In this document: positions 47,201 to 56,292 of the stretch, one piece after another
How the letters are laid out: each line of letters starts with the position of its first letter
Position numbering within the stretch: position 1 is the stretch's first letter
Origin: Hyphomicrobium sp.
GTDB taxonomy: Bacteria; Pseudomonadota; Alphaproteobacteria; Rhizobiales; Hyphomicrobiaceae
Reading direction: 5' to 3'
Assembly (NCBI GenBank): GCA_021732485.1
Contig: JAKFUV010000003.1
Coordinates: 202,999-266,998, forward strand
DNA length: 64,000 bases
Notes under the pieces: generated by a model
Told to the model about the DNA's origin: nothing
Databases searched by the model: none
What the model saw: only the letters and a program-made list of their open reading frames with translations
Program-made: the position numbers and the translations under genes

Positions 47201-50200
47201 CAAGACGGCGCGATCACGCATACAAAAACGACGAACAGCACGTACACCAACGACACGACAAACTGGATTCTGGGGCGGCTATCTCAAGCGACCGCGACGC
47301 ATAGCTCGTCTGGCAAAGCCGACGTTATCCGAACATCGTCATTCACTTATGGATCAACAGGACAGCTGGCGTCCGAAACCGTGCAACCCGGCGATGCGCT
47401 GTCGTACACAAAAACCTATTCCTATAATGCCTTTGGCGCGATTACCGGTATCGCCGAGACGTGGGGATCGACGGCCACCTCGGGTATCACCGCCACAAGC
47501 CGTACAACGTCCTACACCTACGACGCGTTATCGCGGTTCCGAATCTCAGAGACCAACCCGCTCGGCCATTCAAGCAGCACCGCGTACCATCCGCAGTTGG
47601 GCCTGCCGACCTCAAGCACAGGCCCGAACGGGCTGACGACCACGCAGACTTATGACGCGTTCGGGAATCCAATTCTTGAAACCCGTGCCGATGGGACGAC
47701 CACGCAGGTCTGGCGTTTTAAATGCGGCGGTACAGTCAGCTGTCCCGCCAACGGGTCGTACGTTGTCGTTTCGAAGTCTACGGGCCAGCCCCTGGCGGCT
47801 GCCTACAAGGACATGCTCAACCGCACGCTTCAGGAAACATCCGTTTCGCTCGACGGACGCCTGGTCGACGTCAAGCTGACCTACAACGCGCGTGGCGATG
47901 TCATCAGCAAATCGGAACCGGCGTTCGATGCCGGTGCCCCGCTCTGGACCAACATCCAATACGACGTGCTGGGTCGGCCAACGCTCACGACCGCGCCCGA
48001 CGCGTCGACTGAGAGCGTCGTGTACAACGGCCTCGTCACTTCGAGCACCAACGGTCTCGGCCAAACCAAGACCCTGACCAAGAACGCGCTCGGTCAGCTG
48101 ATCAGCTCGAAGGACACCACCAACAACGCCGTCTCATTCGAGTACGACGCGCTCGGCCAGCAAACGGCGATCATTGACCCGCTCGGCCTCAGAACCGAGA
48201 TGCAATATGACGTCCGAGGCAACAAGATCGCGGTGACGGATCCCGCGCGCGGGGCGTCGACCACCCGGTACAACGCTCTCGGGCTCGTGGTCGAAACCAC
48301 CGATGCCAAGGGTCAAGTGGCGCGGGTTACATACGACGTTATGGGTCGCATGCTGACCCGAATCGACGACGTCAACGCCTCTGCACAGTCGACCCGCACC
48401 TCGACCTGGACCTGGGACACTGCCACCAAGGGAGTTGGCAAGGCGGCTTCGACCTCGGGCTACGGGTACACCGCGACGCCGACGTACGATTCTTTCGGCC
48501 GGCCAGCCTCTGTTACCGAAGCAATGGACGGCTACAGCTTCACCGTCTCAACGAGCTACGACTCGCTCGGCCGCCCGGCGACAACGGCGTTTCCATCAGG
48601 CCTCACCGTTCGTAATATCTACGCGCAATACGGCCATCTGCAGAAACTCGAGAATGCCATTACAAACCAGGTCTATTGGCAACTCAACGCCACTGACGCG
48701 CGCGGCAACGCCACGCAGACGGCGCTTGGCAACGGCATCAATGAATACCGCACCTTTGTTCCTGAGACGGGGCTGCTCAACCGCATTCAGTCGTTCGGGC
48801 CAATTGTCGGATCAGGTGCCATTCAAGACCTGACCTATGTTTTCGACAAGATCGGCAATCTCACACGGCGGTCCGACGCCAACCAATCTCTCGATGAAAC
48901 CTTTGCCTATGACACGCTGAACCGCGTCATCGACGTCACGACCAAAGCCGGGCCGGCAACCGTCTCGAACATCACCGTCAGCTATGATGTGCGCGGCAAC
49001 ATCACCGCCCGCTCAGACGTTGGCGCCTACACCTACGGCAGCACGGATGGCTGCGGCACGGCTGGTCCCTATGCGGTCAAAGCCGTGGCCGGCACCAAGG
49101 TCGCGAGCTACTGCTACGACTTGAACGGCGACATGACGTCGGGCGATGGCCGCACCATCACGTGGTCGGCGTTTGGCATGCCGACGGAGATCACCAAGGG
49201 CCTGCGCTCGATCGCGCTGACCTATGGCCCAGACCGAGGCCGCTTCAAGCGCGTCGATACCAACGAAACCGGCATCACCTCGACCTACTATGTCGCGGGC
49301 GGGTCCTACGAAGTCGCCGTCACGCAATCGGGGCAGACGACATCGACCGCCTACATCGGCGGCGTCGCGACCATCGCGACCACCACGAACGGTGCAAACA
49401 GCGCAACGGTTGAGCGCTATCTGCTCAAGGATCACCTCGGTTCGCTCGATGTGATGACGGACGCCAGCGGCGCCGTGGTGCAGCGCTACTCGTTCGACAC
49501 CTGGGGCAAGCGCCGCGACATCAATTGGACGGCCTTCATCTCGACGGCGCCGTTCGTCTGGCAAAGTCAGCCGGTCACGCGTGGCTATACGTTCCACGAG
49601 CAGCTCGATTCGGTCGATCTGATCCACATGAACGGCCGCGTGTACGACGCCGAGATCGGCCGCTTCCTGTCGGCTGATCCGTTCATTCAGGACGTGACGA
49701 ACACGCAGGCGCTGAACGCTTACAGTTACGTTCTGAACAACCCGCTGTCGTTCACCGATCCGTCGGGGTACTTCTTCTCGAGCCTGTTCCGGGCGATCGG
49801 CAACGCCTTCAAAGCCATTGGACGGGCCTTCGCGCGCGCCGTGCGATCGATTGTCCGATCAAGCATCGGGCGAGCGATTTTGCAGCTAGTTGCGTGCGCG
49901 GCCGGACCCGCCGCGTGCGTCGCCGCCTCGGTGGGATTGACACTCGCCGCCGGAGGAACGCTCAAGCAGGCGTTCATCGCCGGTGCATTGGCTTTTGCTC
50001 AAGTCGGCTTGCCTCAAGGCGGGGGAGGCCTATGGACCGCCGTCGGCGATGCCGTGGCGGGAAGTGGGACTGGACTAGCCGGTACGATTGCGACGCACGC
50101 CATCGTCGGAGGAGCGCTGTCGGTTGCGCAAGGCGGATCATTCACCAGCGGATTGGCGTCGGGTGCCTTCTCGGCAGCAGCTGGCGGCATTGCTGGCGGA

Positions 50201-50830
50201 TTTGGAATTAATAACTCGGCACTGCGGGTCGCAATTGGCGCCGTGGTCGGCGGCACCGCGAGCGTGCTGTCTGGCGGCAAGTTCGCCAATGGCGCGATCA
50301 CAGCGGCGTTTGCGACGATCTATAATGATTTGGCAGCGCATGGGTCGGAGGGCACTCAGAGCGGGATTGACTATGTTGGCCGGGCCGGAGCTGAGGGCAT
50401 CGGCGACCCGATGTATGATGCTGCCGCAGGCGCCTACTCGGTACTGTCGCCGACGGCAGGCGCTACGGAATGCTGGCAAGCCGAATGCGGTATCGGTGGC
50501 TGGGCCTGGGCTGCGGCGGGGGCGATTCCGGGGCCAGGCAAGGGAATTTGGACTGTTGGAAGAGCTGGTAGTTCGGTCGAAAATGCGTTTGGACATTGGT
50601 TGAAACACGCAGCGAATTTCCCGGAGTTTCAAAACGCTAAGCAATACGTAGAAGGTGCGCGGGATTTTCTCACCAGTCCGCCGAGCGGAACACTTACCAA
50701 GGTCCGTAGCAATGGTGACGTTCTCCGATATAATCCTGGCACAAACACTTTTGGGAGCATGAACAGCAGTGGCGTACCAAAGACAATGTTCAGGCCACAG
50801 GATGGAGTTGGCTATTGGAATAGGCAATGA
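44252..50830 (+). CDS. Giant secreted SpvB/FG-GAP/Rhs-repeat polymorphic toxin
   Basis: A 2192-residue protein. Residues 1-35 look like a Sec signal (FFLRALIALAVLYV then AFAQ). Next comes an SpvB/TcaC-like region (SVSPGGVASYTIPITVPAGT), then seven FG-GAP/VCBS calcium-binding repeats between about 375 and 765 (GDVNGDGITD, GDFNGDGRLD, GDYDGDGETD and others). YD/Rhs repeats run from about 1000 to 1790 and close with the Rhs core GRFLSADPFIQDVTNTQALN and NNPLSFTDPSGYF. The tip (about 1830-2192) has a hydrophobic Gly/Ala-rich pretoxin segment and a final 75 residues (VRSNGDVLRYNPGTNTFG, TMFRPQDGVGYWNRQ) that resemble BECR-fold ribonuclease toxins. The start is GTG at 44252. Its stop overlaps the CPCC gene (ATGA). 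A type II secretion operon follows 0.8 kb downstream. Confidence 0.88.
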   Translation: MGQAVKAFFLRALIALAVLYVSEFFLPASPPAFAQSSNPYARFGGTADANGNAVLPSSQLVGATAAQVGVSPGGVASYTIPITVPAGTTGVQPNVTLQFSSPGAEGALGYGGSIGGISYITRCPKDLFVDGVIDGVSYNANDQFCMNGQRLIPISGGNGGDGTEYRTRLESFSKIVSYGVAGSGPATFKVWRNSGEILEYGTTADSRIEALGSASVRVWAISRLSDRQGNYVSYDYSEDTGTGEFEIRNINYTGNVAQGVSPSSRISFSYDSRPQSSRFYHAGRTYYNEHRVGRVQVYSGSTLFRDYRLTYGVNAQVTSVQECASSNTADCFAPTIINWVNTETSTPPTNYMSPPLTLSTSGIGGTSNSTTSHLNWSPVAVGDVNGDGITDQVMMKRNKTTAIADEVWLGTRTGQFTHVNIGTSFLGAGSIYSTGDFNGDGRLDLLVPTTGTLEFWFGQINGTFVKNATGLGEVGDGPQTWTSGDFNGDGITDLYVAYLLECVDPRDDGNFVFCGKVEKAFLSNGVGGFATVNTSSNNLVSYSSGTGGPFGLPASSKTWSVANIGDFNGDGKADMFLMDNGGSTLNPTRPVSSNLVGVYKVSATSDRVLLSNGDGTFRNTTLATSNSVPVQHTLGVSADFNGDGLNDFHIFPSDTAGRVNTNPNDFLWLSKGDGTFEKFTLAGSVMEPSYAGYVVAASGDFDNDGYSDIYAYKVNSDGRKTSGIADVIWRGRPNLTFQTATVALANSIVGNHIVAGVGDYDGDGETDLYSYQASTSVAGTSDGTTSDVLYRGERIRYNLISRITNGIGLITEFDYKQMTDPTVYTPGGAVAYPVANVTSQSEVVSQVRSSNAIGGFNSQTYRYEGLREHTRGGGALGFSKVSIADDATGITSVSTYSQNYTDSNQGALLASQTIAPSGVILDDQSSTWTTMTFGAAGPTQRFFSYISQNSSIKKDLNGSALGTVTEQRTHDSFGNATQVKTITQDGAITHTKTTNSTYTNDTTNWILGRLSQATATHSSSGKADVIRTSSFTYGSTGQLASETVQPGDALSYTKTYSYNAFGAITGIAETWGSTATSGITATSRTTSYTYDALSRFRISETNPLGHSSSTAYHPQLGLPTSSTGPNGLTTTQTYDAFGNPILETRADGTTTQVWRFKCGGTVSCPANGSYVVVSKSTGQPLAAAYKDMLNRTLQETSVSLDGRLVDVKLTYNARGDVISKSEPAFDAGAPLWTNIQYDVLGRPTLTTAPDASTESVVYNGLVTSSTNGLGQTKTLTKNALGQLISSKDTTNNAVSFEYDALGQQTAIIDPLGLRTEMQYDVRGNKIAVTDPARGASTTRYNALGLVVETTDAKGQVARVTYDVMGRMLTRIDDVNASAQSTRTSTWTWDTATKGVGKAASTSGYGYTATPTYDSFGRPASVTEAMDGYSFTVSTSYDSLGRPATTAFPSGLTVRNIYAQYGHLQKLENAITNQVYWQLNATDARGNATQTALGNGINEYRTFVPETGLLNRIQSFGPIVGSGAIQDLTYVFDKIGNLTRRSDANQSLDETFAYDTLNRVIDVTTKAGPATVSNITVSYDVRGNITARSDVGAYTYGSTDGCGTAGPYAVKAVAGTKVASYCYDLNGDMTSGDGRTITWSAFGMPTEITKGLRSIALTYGPDRGRFKRVDTNETGITSTYYVAGGSYEVAVTQSGQTTSTAYIGGVATIATTTNGANSATVERYLLKDHLGSLDVMTDASGAVVQRYSFDTWGKRRDINWTAFISTAPFVWQSQPVTRGYTFHEQLDSVDLIHMNGRVYDAEIGRFLSADPFIQDVTNTQALNAYSYVLNNPLSFTDPSGYFFSSLFRAIGNAFKAIGRAFARAVRSIVRSSIGRAILQLVACAAGPAACVAASVGLTLAAGGTLKQAFIAGALAFAQVGLPQGGGGLWTAVGDAVAGSGTGLAGTIATHAIVGGALSVAQGGSFTSGLASGAFSAAAGGIAGGFGINNSALRVAIGAVVGGTASVLSGGKFANGAITAAFATIYNDLAAHGSEGTQSGIDYVGRAGAEGIGDPMYDAAAGAYSVLSPTAGATECWQAECGIGGWAWAAAGAIPGPGKGIWTVGRAGSSVENAFGHWLKHAANFPEFQNAKQYVEGARDFLTSPPSGTLTKVRSNGDVLRYNPGTNTFGSMNSSGVPKTMFRPQDGVGYWNRQ

Positions 50831-51096
50831 GCGAAATCAATCAAAAAGGACATGCGTGTCCATGCTGTGGGTACCTTACGTTAACGTCGGCCAATCGAGG
50901 TACTTTCGAGATCTGCCCGGTATGCTGTTGGGAAGATGACAACGTGCAGTTTGATGACGAGGATTACGCAGGTGGAGCAAATCGTGTGTCACTACGGCAA
51001 GCGAGGATAAATTTCGCGCTTTATAAAGTAAGTTCAATTGAGTGCAAGCGATACGTGCGGCCGCCGAAACCGTCAGAAATTCCAGGCGCCATTTAG
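50827..51096 (+). CDS. CPCC-family cysteine-rich protein, putative immunity to the Rhs tip
   Basis: An 89-residue protein of the CPCC family (PF14206-like): ACPCCGYLTLTSANRGTFEI, CPVCCWEDDNVQFDDEDYAG, then GANRVSLRQARINFALY. The two CPxC pairs form a probable zinc knuckle. The family often follows polymorphic toxins. Here it overlaps the Rhs stop by 4 bp, so it is the likely immunity partner of that tip (inference from position and family). Confidence 0.82.
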   Translation: MSEINQKGHACPCCGYLTLTSANRGTFEICPVCCWEDDNVQFDDEDYAGGANRVSLRQARINFALYKVSSIECKRYVRPPKPSEIPGAI

Positions 51097-51158
51097 CGAC
51101 CCCGGCGGAGACACTTCACGCATTGCGTAGTCCAACGGTAGTTAAGTCCGGGATCAAG

Positions 51159-51337
51159 CAACGAAACCGGCATCACCTCGACCTACTATGTGGCGGGTGG
51201 GTCCTACGAAGTCGCCGTCACCCAATCGGGGCAGACGACATCGACCGCCTACATCGGCGGCGTCGCGACTGTCGCGACCACCACGAACGGTGCCAACAGC
51301 TCAACGGTTGAGCGCTATCTGCTCAAGGATCACCTCG
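51159..51337 (+). pseudogene. Orphan Rhs core fragment 3 (direct repeat of 49261-49439)
   Basis: 179 bp here match 49261-49439 of the large Rhs gene with seven mismatches by my count. They encode NETGITSTYYVAGGSYEVAV through SSTVERYLLKDHL in the same orientation. Before and after, similarity stops at once. It is the leftover core of another tip cassette and a substrate for recombination that would replace the Rhs C-terminus and CPCC gene. The surrounding 51097-51644 holds nothing else I can support. Confidence 0.85.
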
Positions 51338-51644
51338 ACACTTTTCCGGGCGCTTGCGACTCCGTTTCGCGGAGCCGGCCGGAAGCGCCGTAACTCCGTG
51401 GCTGACGCCGGTGGCATCGTTCTGCACGTCGCACGTTACATAAAAATGATGCGCTGCATGGTCTCAAGAATTTGCTTGATCGGTGGTGCATGTTTGTAGC
51501 TTGTCCGCTGCGTTATTGCTGACTAGCATTCATCATCAGGACAGTGGCGTCATTAGAAACGCCAGCAACGTGGCCGGCAACGACGAGGTCGCGTTTTTTG
51601 TTTGCGTAGCGGGGGTACGTGGGGTGGGAACGCGTTGGTGTTAT

Positions 51645-53981
51645 GTGTCGCGTTGCTTGGCACACGTCCAGTTCAGGATCTGGATTGCAGCGATTTCGGC
51701 CGCTTTGGTTGTCGGCTGCAGCGGCGACACCAGTCAACTACTTCAGTCTGGTGCGATATCTGAACCAACACTAAAACCGCAAAAGCTCGCAGCTCTGGAA
51801 ACACAGGGTCGCTTTGATGTTCCGCCAACGGCAGAGGGATTGGTCAGATCCCACGCAGAGGTGGACGTTTCAACTCAGCCGCTTGCTGTCGGAGAGCCTA
51901 AGCGCATCAACCGAAAAGGCAGCCAAATCGCGTATGGCACTGATCGCTTTGTTGATCAGAGCCGAGGTATCAATCATGCCGAAGCTCTGCCGGACGGTGA
52001 TATCGTCCTGAATTTTTCCGACACGGACATTCGCGAATTGGCTCAAGCTGTTCTGGGTGATGTTCTCGGCTTGAACTTCGTCGTTGATCTTGAAAGTCAG
52101 GGTCGCATTACTCTGCGAACCAATCGGCCGATCCCGAAATCAGCGGTGTTGCCGACGCTGGAAACGACGTTGAACGCGGGCGGCTTGGCGCTTTCCAAAG
52201 AGGGTGACATTTATCGCATCGTGCCGACGTCGAAGGTAAAAGGAACGGGCAAAACAACGCGAATGCTTCGCGAAAGTGCTGGCCTTCGAACCGGCTACAG
52301 CGTTGTTGCTGTGCCGCTTAAATATGTCGCGCCGAGCCAAATGGCTAAGCTTATCGAGCCAATGGCTCCGCCAAATAGCATCTTGAACGCTGATGACAGT
52401 CGAAATCTGATGGTTGTCGCAGCGATCGGTCCAGAGATGGAAGCGTTGCTCGACACCATCGAAATGTTCGATGTCGATGGCATGCGCGGAATGTCTTTCG
52501 GCTACTTTAAAATCCATCGATCGAACGTCGCCGACGTGACAAAGGAATTGAAGTCCATCGTCGCGGCTCATGCAGCAAGTGCATCGATAGCGCAACCCAG
52601 GCTGGTGCCTCTGGAGCGACTGAACAGCTTACTCGTCATATCATCGCGTCAGCAGACCCTGAAGCTTGTCGAGGACTGGATCGACAAACTAGATCAAAGT
52701 TCCAAAACTGATGAATTGAAGCTGTTTGTGTATCACGTGAAAAATCGCAAGGCGAAGGAGCTCGCGGCTCTTCTGGAGAATGTGTTTTCACAAAATGATA
52801 CCACTGTCGGAGCGGCAGGTCGTGCGCCGACGTCTGGCGCGCAAGATGATATACCGATCTCTGCTAATCCGTCTTCGCTGGGACAAACGTCTCTCCCGCC
52901 GGACGAGAGATTAGCCATCATTGGCGCGTCTGGAGTAAGAGTTGCGAACGCTGGTGCGGGTGAAGGAGCGGGGTCGACCTCCACCGACGCGTCGTCTGCA
53001 ACCGCATCCGCGCGAGATATTGCAAAGGCCCGTATCGTTGCCGATGAAGAACACAACACGTTGGTCATCCGTGCGCGTCAAGTCGACTACGAGTCAATTG
53101 TGAAGGCCATCGACGGGTTGGACTTCATAGCGCCACTGGTCATGATTGAAGTCACCATTGCAGAGATCAAGCTTCAAGACGGGTTGCAGTTTGGTATCGA
53201 GTGGTTCTTCAAAAAGAAGAACAGTGAAATCACGTTCAGTTCGATTGCGTCAGGCCAGATTATTTCGAAATTCCCTGGCTTTTCCTATTTCTTCAGCGCT
53301 GCTGACATCGCCGCTTCGATCAACGCGCTGGCCGAGGTTACCGACGTACGAATCGTATCATCGCCCAAACTGATGGTTCGTGACAACAAAACCGCATCGT
53401 TGCAGATCGGCGACCAAGTTCCAATTCTGACTAGTACTGTTCAGGGGGTCACGAACCCTGACGCACCAATTGTACAAACCGTCCAATATTTTGATACGGG
53501 CGTCATTCTTAAAGTCACGCCGCAAGTCAACGCGCGCGGCTTGGTGACGATGGACGTCGTCCAAGAAGTCAGCAACGTCGCAACTGATCAACAGGAAGGT
53601 ATAGCGTCGCCAACGATTCAGCAACGCAAGCTTGCGTCGTCACTTTCTGTGCAAAGTGGAGAAGCGGTTGTTCTGGGTGGCATGATGCGTGAAAGTCGAT
53701 CGAAGGCGACAACTGGAGTACCGCTTCTTGCCGAAATTCCAGGTGTTGGTGATCTTTTCAAGACGCATGACAATGCGAAAGAGCGCACAGAACTTTTGGT
53801 CGTGATCACGCCCAGGGTCGTCTGGGGCCGGTCCGATGCTCAGCTCGTAACCGATGAGCTCCGCGCGCAGCTTGAAAGCGTTGCAAACACGAAGGATAGA
53901 GGCACGCGTGCTTTTATCGGGCAGCGCTCGGAGAACGGCTTGGTCTCGCCCGGCCGTGATGGCTACTCGGCAAAGGACTAG
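51645..53981 (+). CDS. gspD: Type II secretion outer-membrane secretin GspD (lipoprotein)
   Basis: A secretin that forms the outer-membrane channel of type II secretion. The N-terminus carries a lipobox (ISAALVVGC), so it may be a self-piloting lipoprotein. N0 domain: LNFSDTDIRELAQAVLGDVL; N1-N3 domains follow with VKNRKAKELAALLENVF and a low-complexity insertion (about 430-500). The secretin core has VSSPKLMVRDNKTASLQIGD, VPILTS and LGGMMRESRSKATTGVPLL followed by AEIPGVGDLF. I prefer the GTG at 51645, which puts the signal near the N-terminus; the frame is open to 51483. First gene of the gsp operon. Confidence 0.9.
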   Translation: MSRCLAHVQFRIWIAAISAALVVGCSGDTSQLLQSGAISEPTLKPQKLAALETQGRFDVPPTAEGLVRSHAEVDVSTQPLAVGEPKRINRKGSQIAYGTDRFVDQSRGINHAEALPDGDIVLNFSDTDIRELAQAVLGDVLGLNFVVDLESQGRITLRTNRPIPKSAVLPTLETTLNAGGLALSKEGDIYRIVPTSKVKGTGKTTRMLRESAGLRTGYSVVAVPLKYVAPSQMAKLIEPMAPPNSILNADDSRNLMVVAAIGPEMEALLDTIEMFDVDGMRGMSFGYFKIHRSNVADVTKELKSIVAAHAASASIAQPRLVPLERLNSLLVISSRQQTLKLVEDWIDKLDQSSKTDELKLFVYHVKNRKAKELAALLENVFSQNDTTVGAAGRAPTSGAQDDIPISANPSSLGQTSLPPDERLAIIGASGVRVANAGAGEGAGSTSTDASSATASARDIAKARIVADEEHNTLVIRARQVDYESIVKAIDGLDFIAPLVMIEVTIAEIKLQDGLQFGIEWFFKKKNSEITFSSIASGQIISKFPGFSYFFSAADIAASINALAEVTDVRIVSSPKLMVRDNKTASLQIGDQVPILTSTVQGVTNPDAPIVQTVQYFDTGVILKVTPQVNARGLVTMDVVQEVSNVATDQQEGIASPTIQQRKLASSLSVQSGEAVVLGGMMRESRSKATTGVPLLAEIPGVGDLFKTHDNAKERTELLVVITPRVVWGRSDAQLVTDELRAQLESVANTKDRGTRAFIGQRSENGLVSPGRDGYSAKD

Positions 53982-53987
53982 TGGCGC

Positions 53988-54614
53988 TTGACTAGTGAGT
54001 ACAACAAGGCTGAGCCGCGCTATCGACTTGGTGGGATCGCAGCGCATTTAGGCAGAGCGCTGGGTGTTGGTCCGTTGACGATCAGTCCGCGTGTTTTGCC
54101 GACCGCGGTCGGCCTCTGTGTTATTCTTGCTCCAACGCTTGCAGCTGTGCGCGCTGAATATCTCGCGTCGAGCGTGCTGCTCCTGGTCCTATTGGCTTTT
54201 CTCGCAGCTCATGATTTCTGGACGCTCCGACTTCCCAATGTCTTGACCTTTGTACTTGCTTTTGGCGGCGTTTGCGCGCGGCTGTTGCATGAACCAGCAA
54301 CTATAGCTCAATACGCGCTAGGGGCTCTGGTCGTGGCTGGATCTCTATTTCTGGTCGGAGCAATCTATGAACGGCGGCGGGGCGTCTCAGGACTAGGCTT
54401 CGGTGACGTCAAACTCATTGGCGCCAGCTGTCTCTGGATAGCGGCCGACGAGATGCTGTCAGCGCTTGTGATCGCGTGTATCACCGCACTTTTGTTTGCT
54501 GTCGTCCGATTTGGCCGCGACGCATCCAAGCAACTCAGTCCTTTTGGCAGCTTCATCTGTTTAGGCGTCTGGATCACTTGGGTTGTCGGCCCATGGCAAA
54601 ACTGGGTTCTATGA
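53988..54614 (+). CDS. A24-family prepilin peptidase (GspO/CpaA type)
   Basis: A 208-residue polytopic membrane protease that would cleave the leader of the pseudopilins GspG-K. The two catalytic aspartates are in AAHDFWTLRLPN and GLGFGDVKLIG. It lacks the N-terminal cytosolic zinc/methyltransferase part of full GspO/PilD, as in CpaA/TadV-type peptidases, so N-methylation may not occur or may be done elsewhere. It starts at a TTG 6 bp after gspD, overlaps gspE by 4 bp, and is thus embedded in the operon between gspD and gspE. Confidence 0.88.
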   Translation: MTSEYNKAEPRYRLGGIAAHLGRALGVGPLTISPRVLPTAVGLCVILAPTLAAVRAEYLASSVLLLVLLAFLAAHDFWTLRLPNVLTFVLAFGGVCARLLHEPATIAQYALGALVVAGSLFLVGAIYERRRGVSGLGFGDVKLIGASCLWIAADEMLSALVIACITALLFAVVRFGRDASKQLSPFGSFICLGVWITWVVGPWQNWVL

Positions 54615-56290
54615 AACCAATGATCGCAACAGATCAGTCTTTTCTAGACCTCTTGGTGACTGATGGTGTGGTTTCGCGCACCGATGCTTCGCGTGTCGAC
54701 AAAGCGTTGGAAAGCTCGGAACAGGGTCGCGTTATTCTGTTGTCGAGCCTCGGAATCTTGCCTGAAGCCTTGGTCTTGGAGCGCCTCGCGAAATTTCTGA
54801 ACCTCTCAGTGTGCGATGTCGGTGCTGCCGACGTAGACTCGCTTCTCGAGAGCAGACTAGGTCGTCGGTTTTTAAGCAAAGCGGGCATCTTGCCATTGTC
54901 TGACGACGGCACGCAGATAACGATTGCAACTGCCGATCCTTTTGACAGTGACACGATCAATGCCATTGGCTTGGCCACAAGCCGATCGGTGGCGATTAGG
55001 CTTAGCCGGCCTTCGAGGATCGGTCGTGCGTTGACTGAGGCGCTTGGCGAGCCCACAGCAGAAAGGGGCGCTGTCAGCAATCGGACTTCGCAGCTCGTGA
55101 ATGACGCCGAAAAGCTTCGCGAACTGGCGGCGGAGGCTCCGGTTATTCGCTACGTCAGCGAGACATTGATGCGTGCGTCAGAAGCACGAGCCTCGGACAT
55201 TCATTTCGAGACATCCAAGACAGGCGATACTGTTCGCTTCCGGATTGATGGTGTGCTGCGCGAAGTCCCTGCACCAAATCTCTCCCGTGAGGCAATCATT
55301 TCGAGACTGAAGGTTTTAGCGAGCCTAGACATTTCAGAACGTCGATTGCCGCAAGATGGCCGGATAAAAACTACGATCGCCGGTGAAGAAATCGATCTAC
55401 GACTATCGACGTATCCGACGTTGCACGGGGAAAGCGCGGTCATTCGACTGCTGGATCAATCAGCATCAGCGGCCAACCTCAACCAAATTGGTATGTCATT
55501 TGAGAATCTTGCGCTGTATCGCGAGCGGTTGGATCGTCCTGCAGGTATCGTTTTGGTGACGGGACCAACCGGGAGCGGCAAAACAACAACGCTCTATGGG
55601 TCGCTTAAGGAGCTTGCAACATCCGCAACGAAGGTCTTCACGATTGAAGATCCAATTGAGTATGAGCTCCCTGGCGTCAATCAATGCCAGGTAAAGCCGA
55701 AGATAGGATTTTCTTTTGCAACGGCGCTGCGATCGCTGCTTCGGCAAGACCCAGATGTTATTCTCGTTGGCGAAATCCGCGATTCGGAGACCGCCGAAAT
55801 GTGTGCTCAAGCAGCACTTACAGGTCACAAGGTCTTCTCGAGTATTCACACCATTGACGCTGTTGCGACCGTAACGCGCCTCATTGATCTGGGTGTCCCA
55901 AGCTATCTGATTGCGGACACTGTCGACACGATCGTCGCCCAGCGTCTTGTGCGCAGGCTTTGCGAAGCATGTAAGCGTGAAGTGGAAGTGCCTGCAGACA
56001 TCGGGGGCTATTTCTTGGAGCGGAAGCTCCAAGCTCCGACGCGCATATTTATTCCTGTTGGCTGCACGCGATGTAACCAAAGCGGCTACACTGGCCGTAT
56101 CGGCATCTACGAAGTGCTCGCGCTAAACGATACTCAAAAGGATGCCATCCGCTCCGGTGACGGCCAAGCAAGCTTCCGACGTTCGGTGCTGGCGGGTGGC
56201 TTCCAAACGATGTTTGACGACGGTTTAAATAAGGTCAAAGCTGGGATCACTTCGATGGCCGAAGTATTGCGCACTGCGCAGCGGTCATAG
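54611..56290 (+). CDS. gspE: Type II secretion ATPase GspE
   Basis: A hexameric cytoplasmic ATPase driving pseudopilus assembly, about 559 residues. N1/N2 domains: DRSFL-type start, then VLERLAKFLNLSVCDV. Walker A GPTGSGKTTTLYGSL, Asp box, Walker B DPDVILVGEIRDSETAEM and the His box follow. The zinc tetracysteine motif is intact (RLCEACK ... VGCTRCNQSGYTGRIGIYEV). I use the ATG at 54611 because it overlaps the previous stop (ATGA); an earlier frame start at 54476 lies inside the peptidase gene. Confidence 0.96.
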   Translation: MKPMIATDQSFLDLLVTDGVVSRTDASRVDKALESSEQGRVILLSSLGILPEALVLERLAKFLNLSVCDVGAADVDSLLESRLGRRFLSKAGILPLSDDGTQITIATADPFDSDTINAIGLATSRSVAIRLSRPSRIGRALTEALGEPTAERGAVSNRTSQLVNDAEKLRELAAEAPVIRYVSETLMRASEARASDIHFETSKTGDTVRFRIDGVLREVPAPNLSREAIISRLKVLASLDISERRLPQDGRIKTTIAGEEIDLRLSTYPTLHGESAVIRLLDQSASAANLNQIGMSFENLALYRERLDRPAGIVLVTGPTGSGKTTTLYGSLKELATSATKVFTIEDPIEYELPGVNQCQVKPKIGFSFATALRSLLRQDPDVILVGEIRDSETAEMCAQAALTGHKVFSSIHTIDAVATVTRLIDLGVPSYLIADTVDTIVAQRLVRRLCEACKREVEVPADIGGYFLERKLQAPTRIFIPVGCTRCNQSGYTGRIGIYEVLALNDTQKDAIRSGDGQASFRRSVLAGGFQTMFDDGLNKVKAGITSMAEVLRTAQRS

Positions 56291-56292
56291 CG

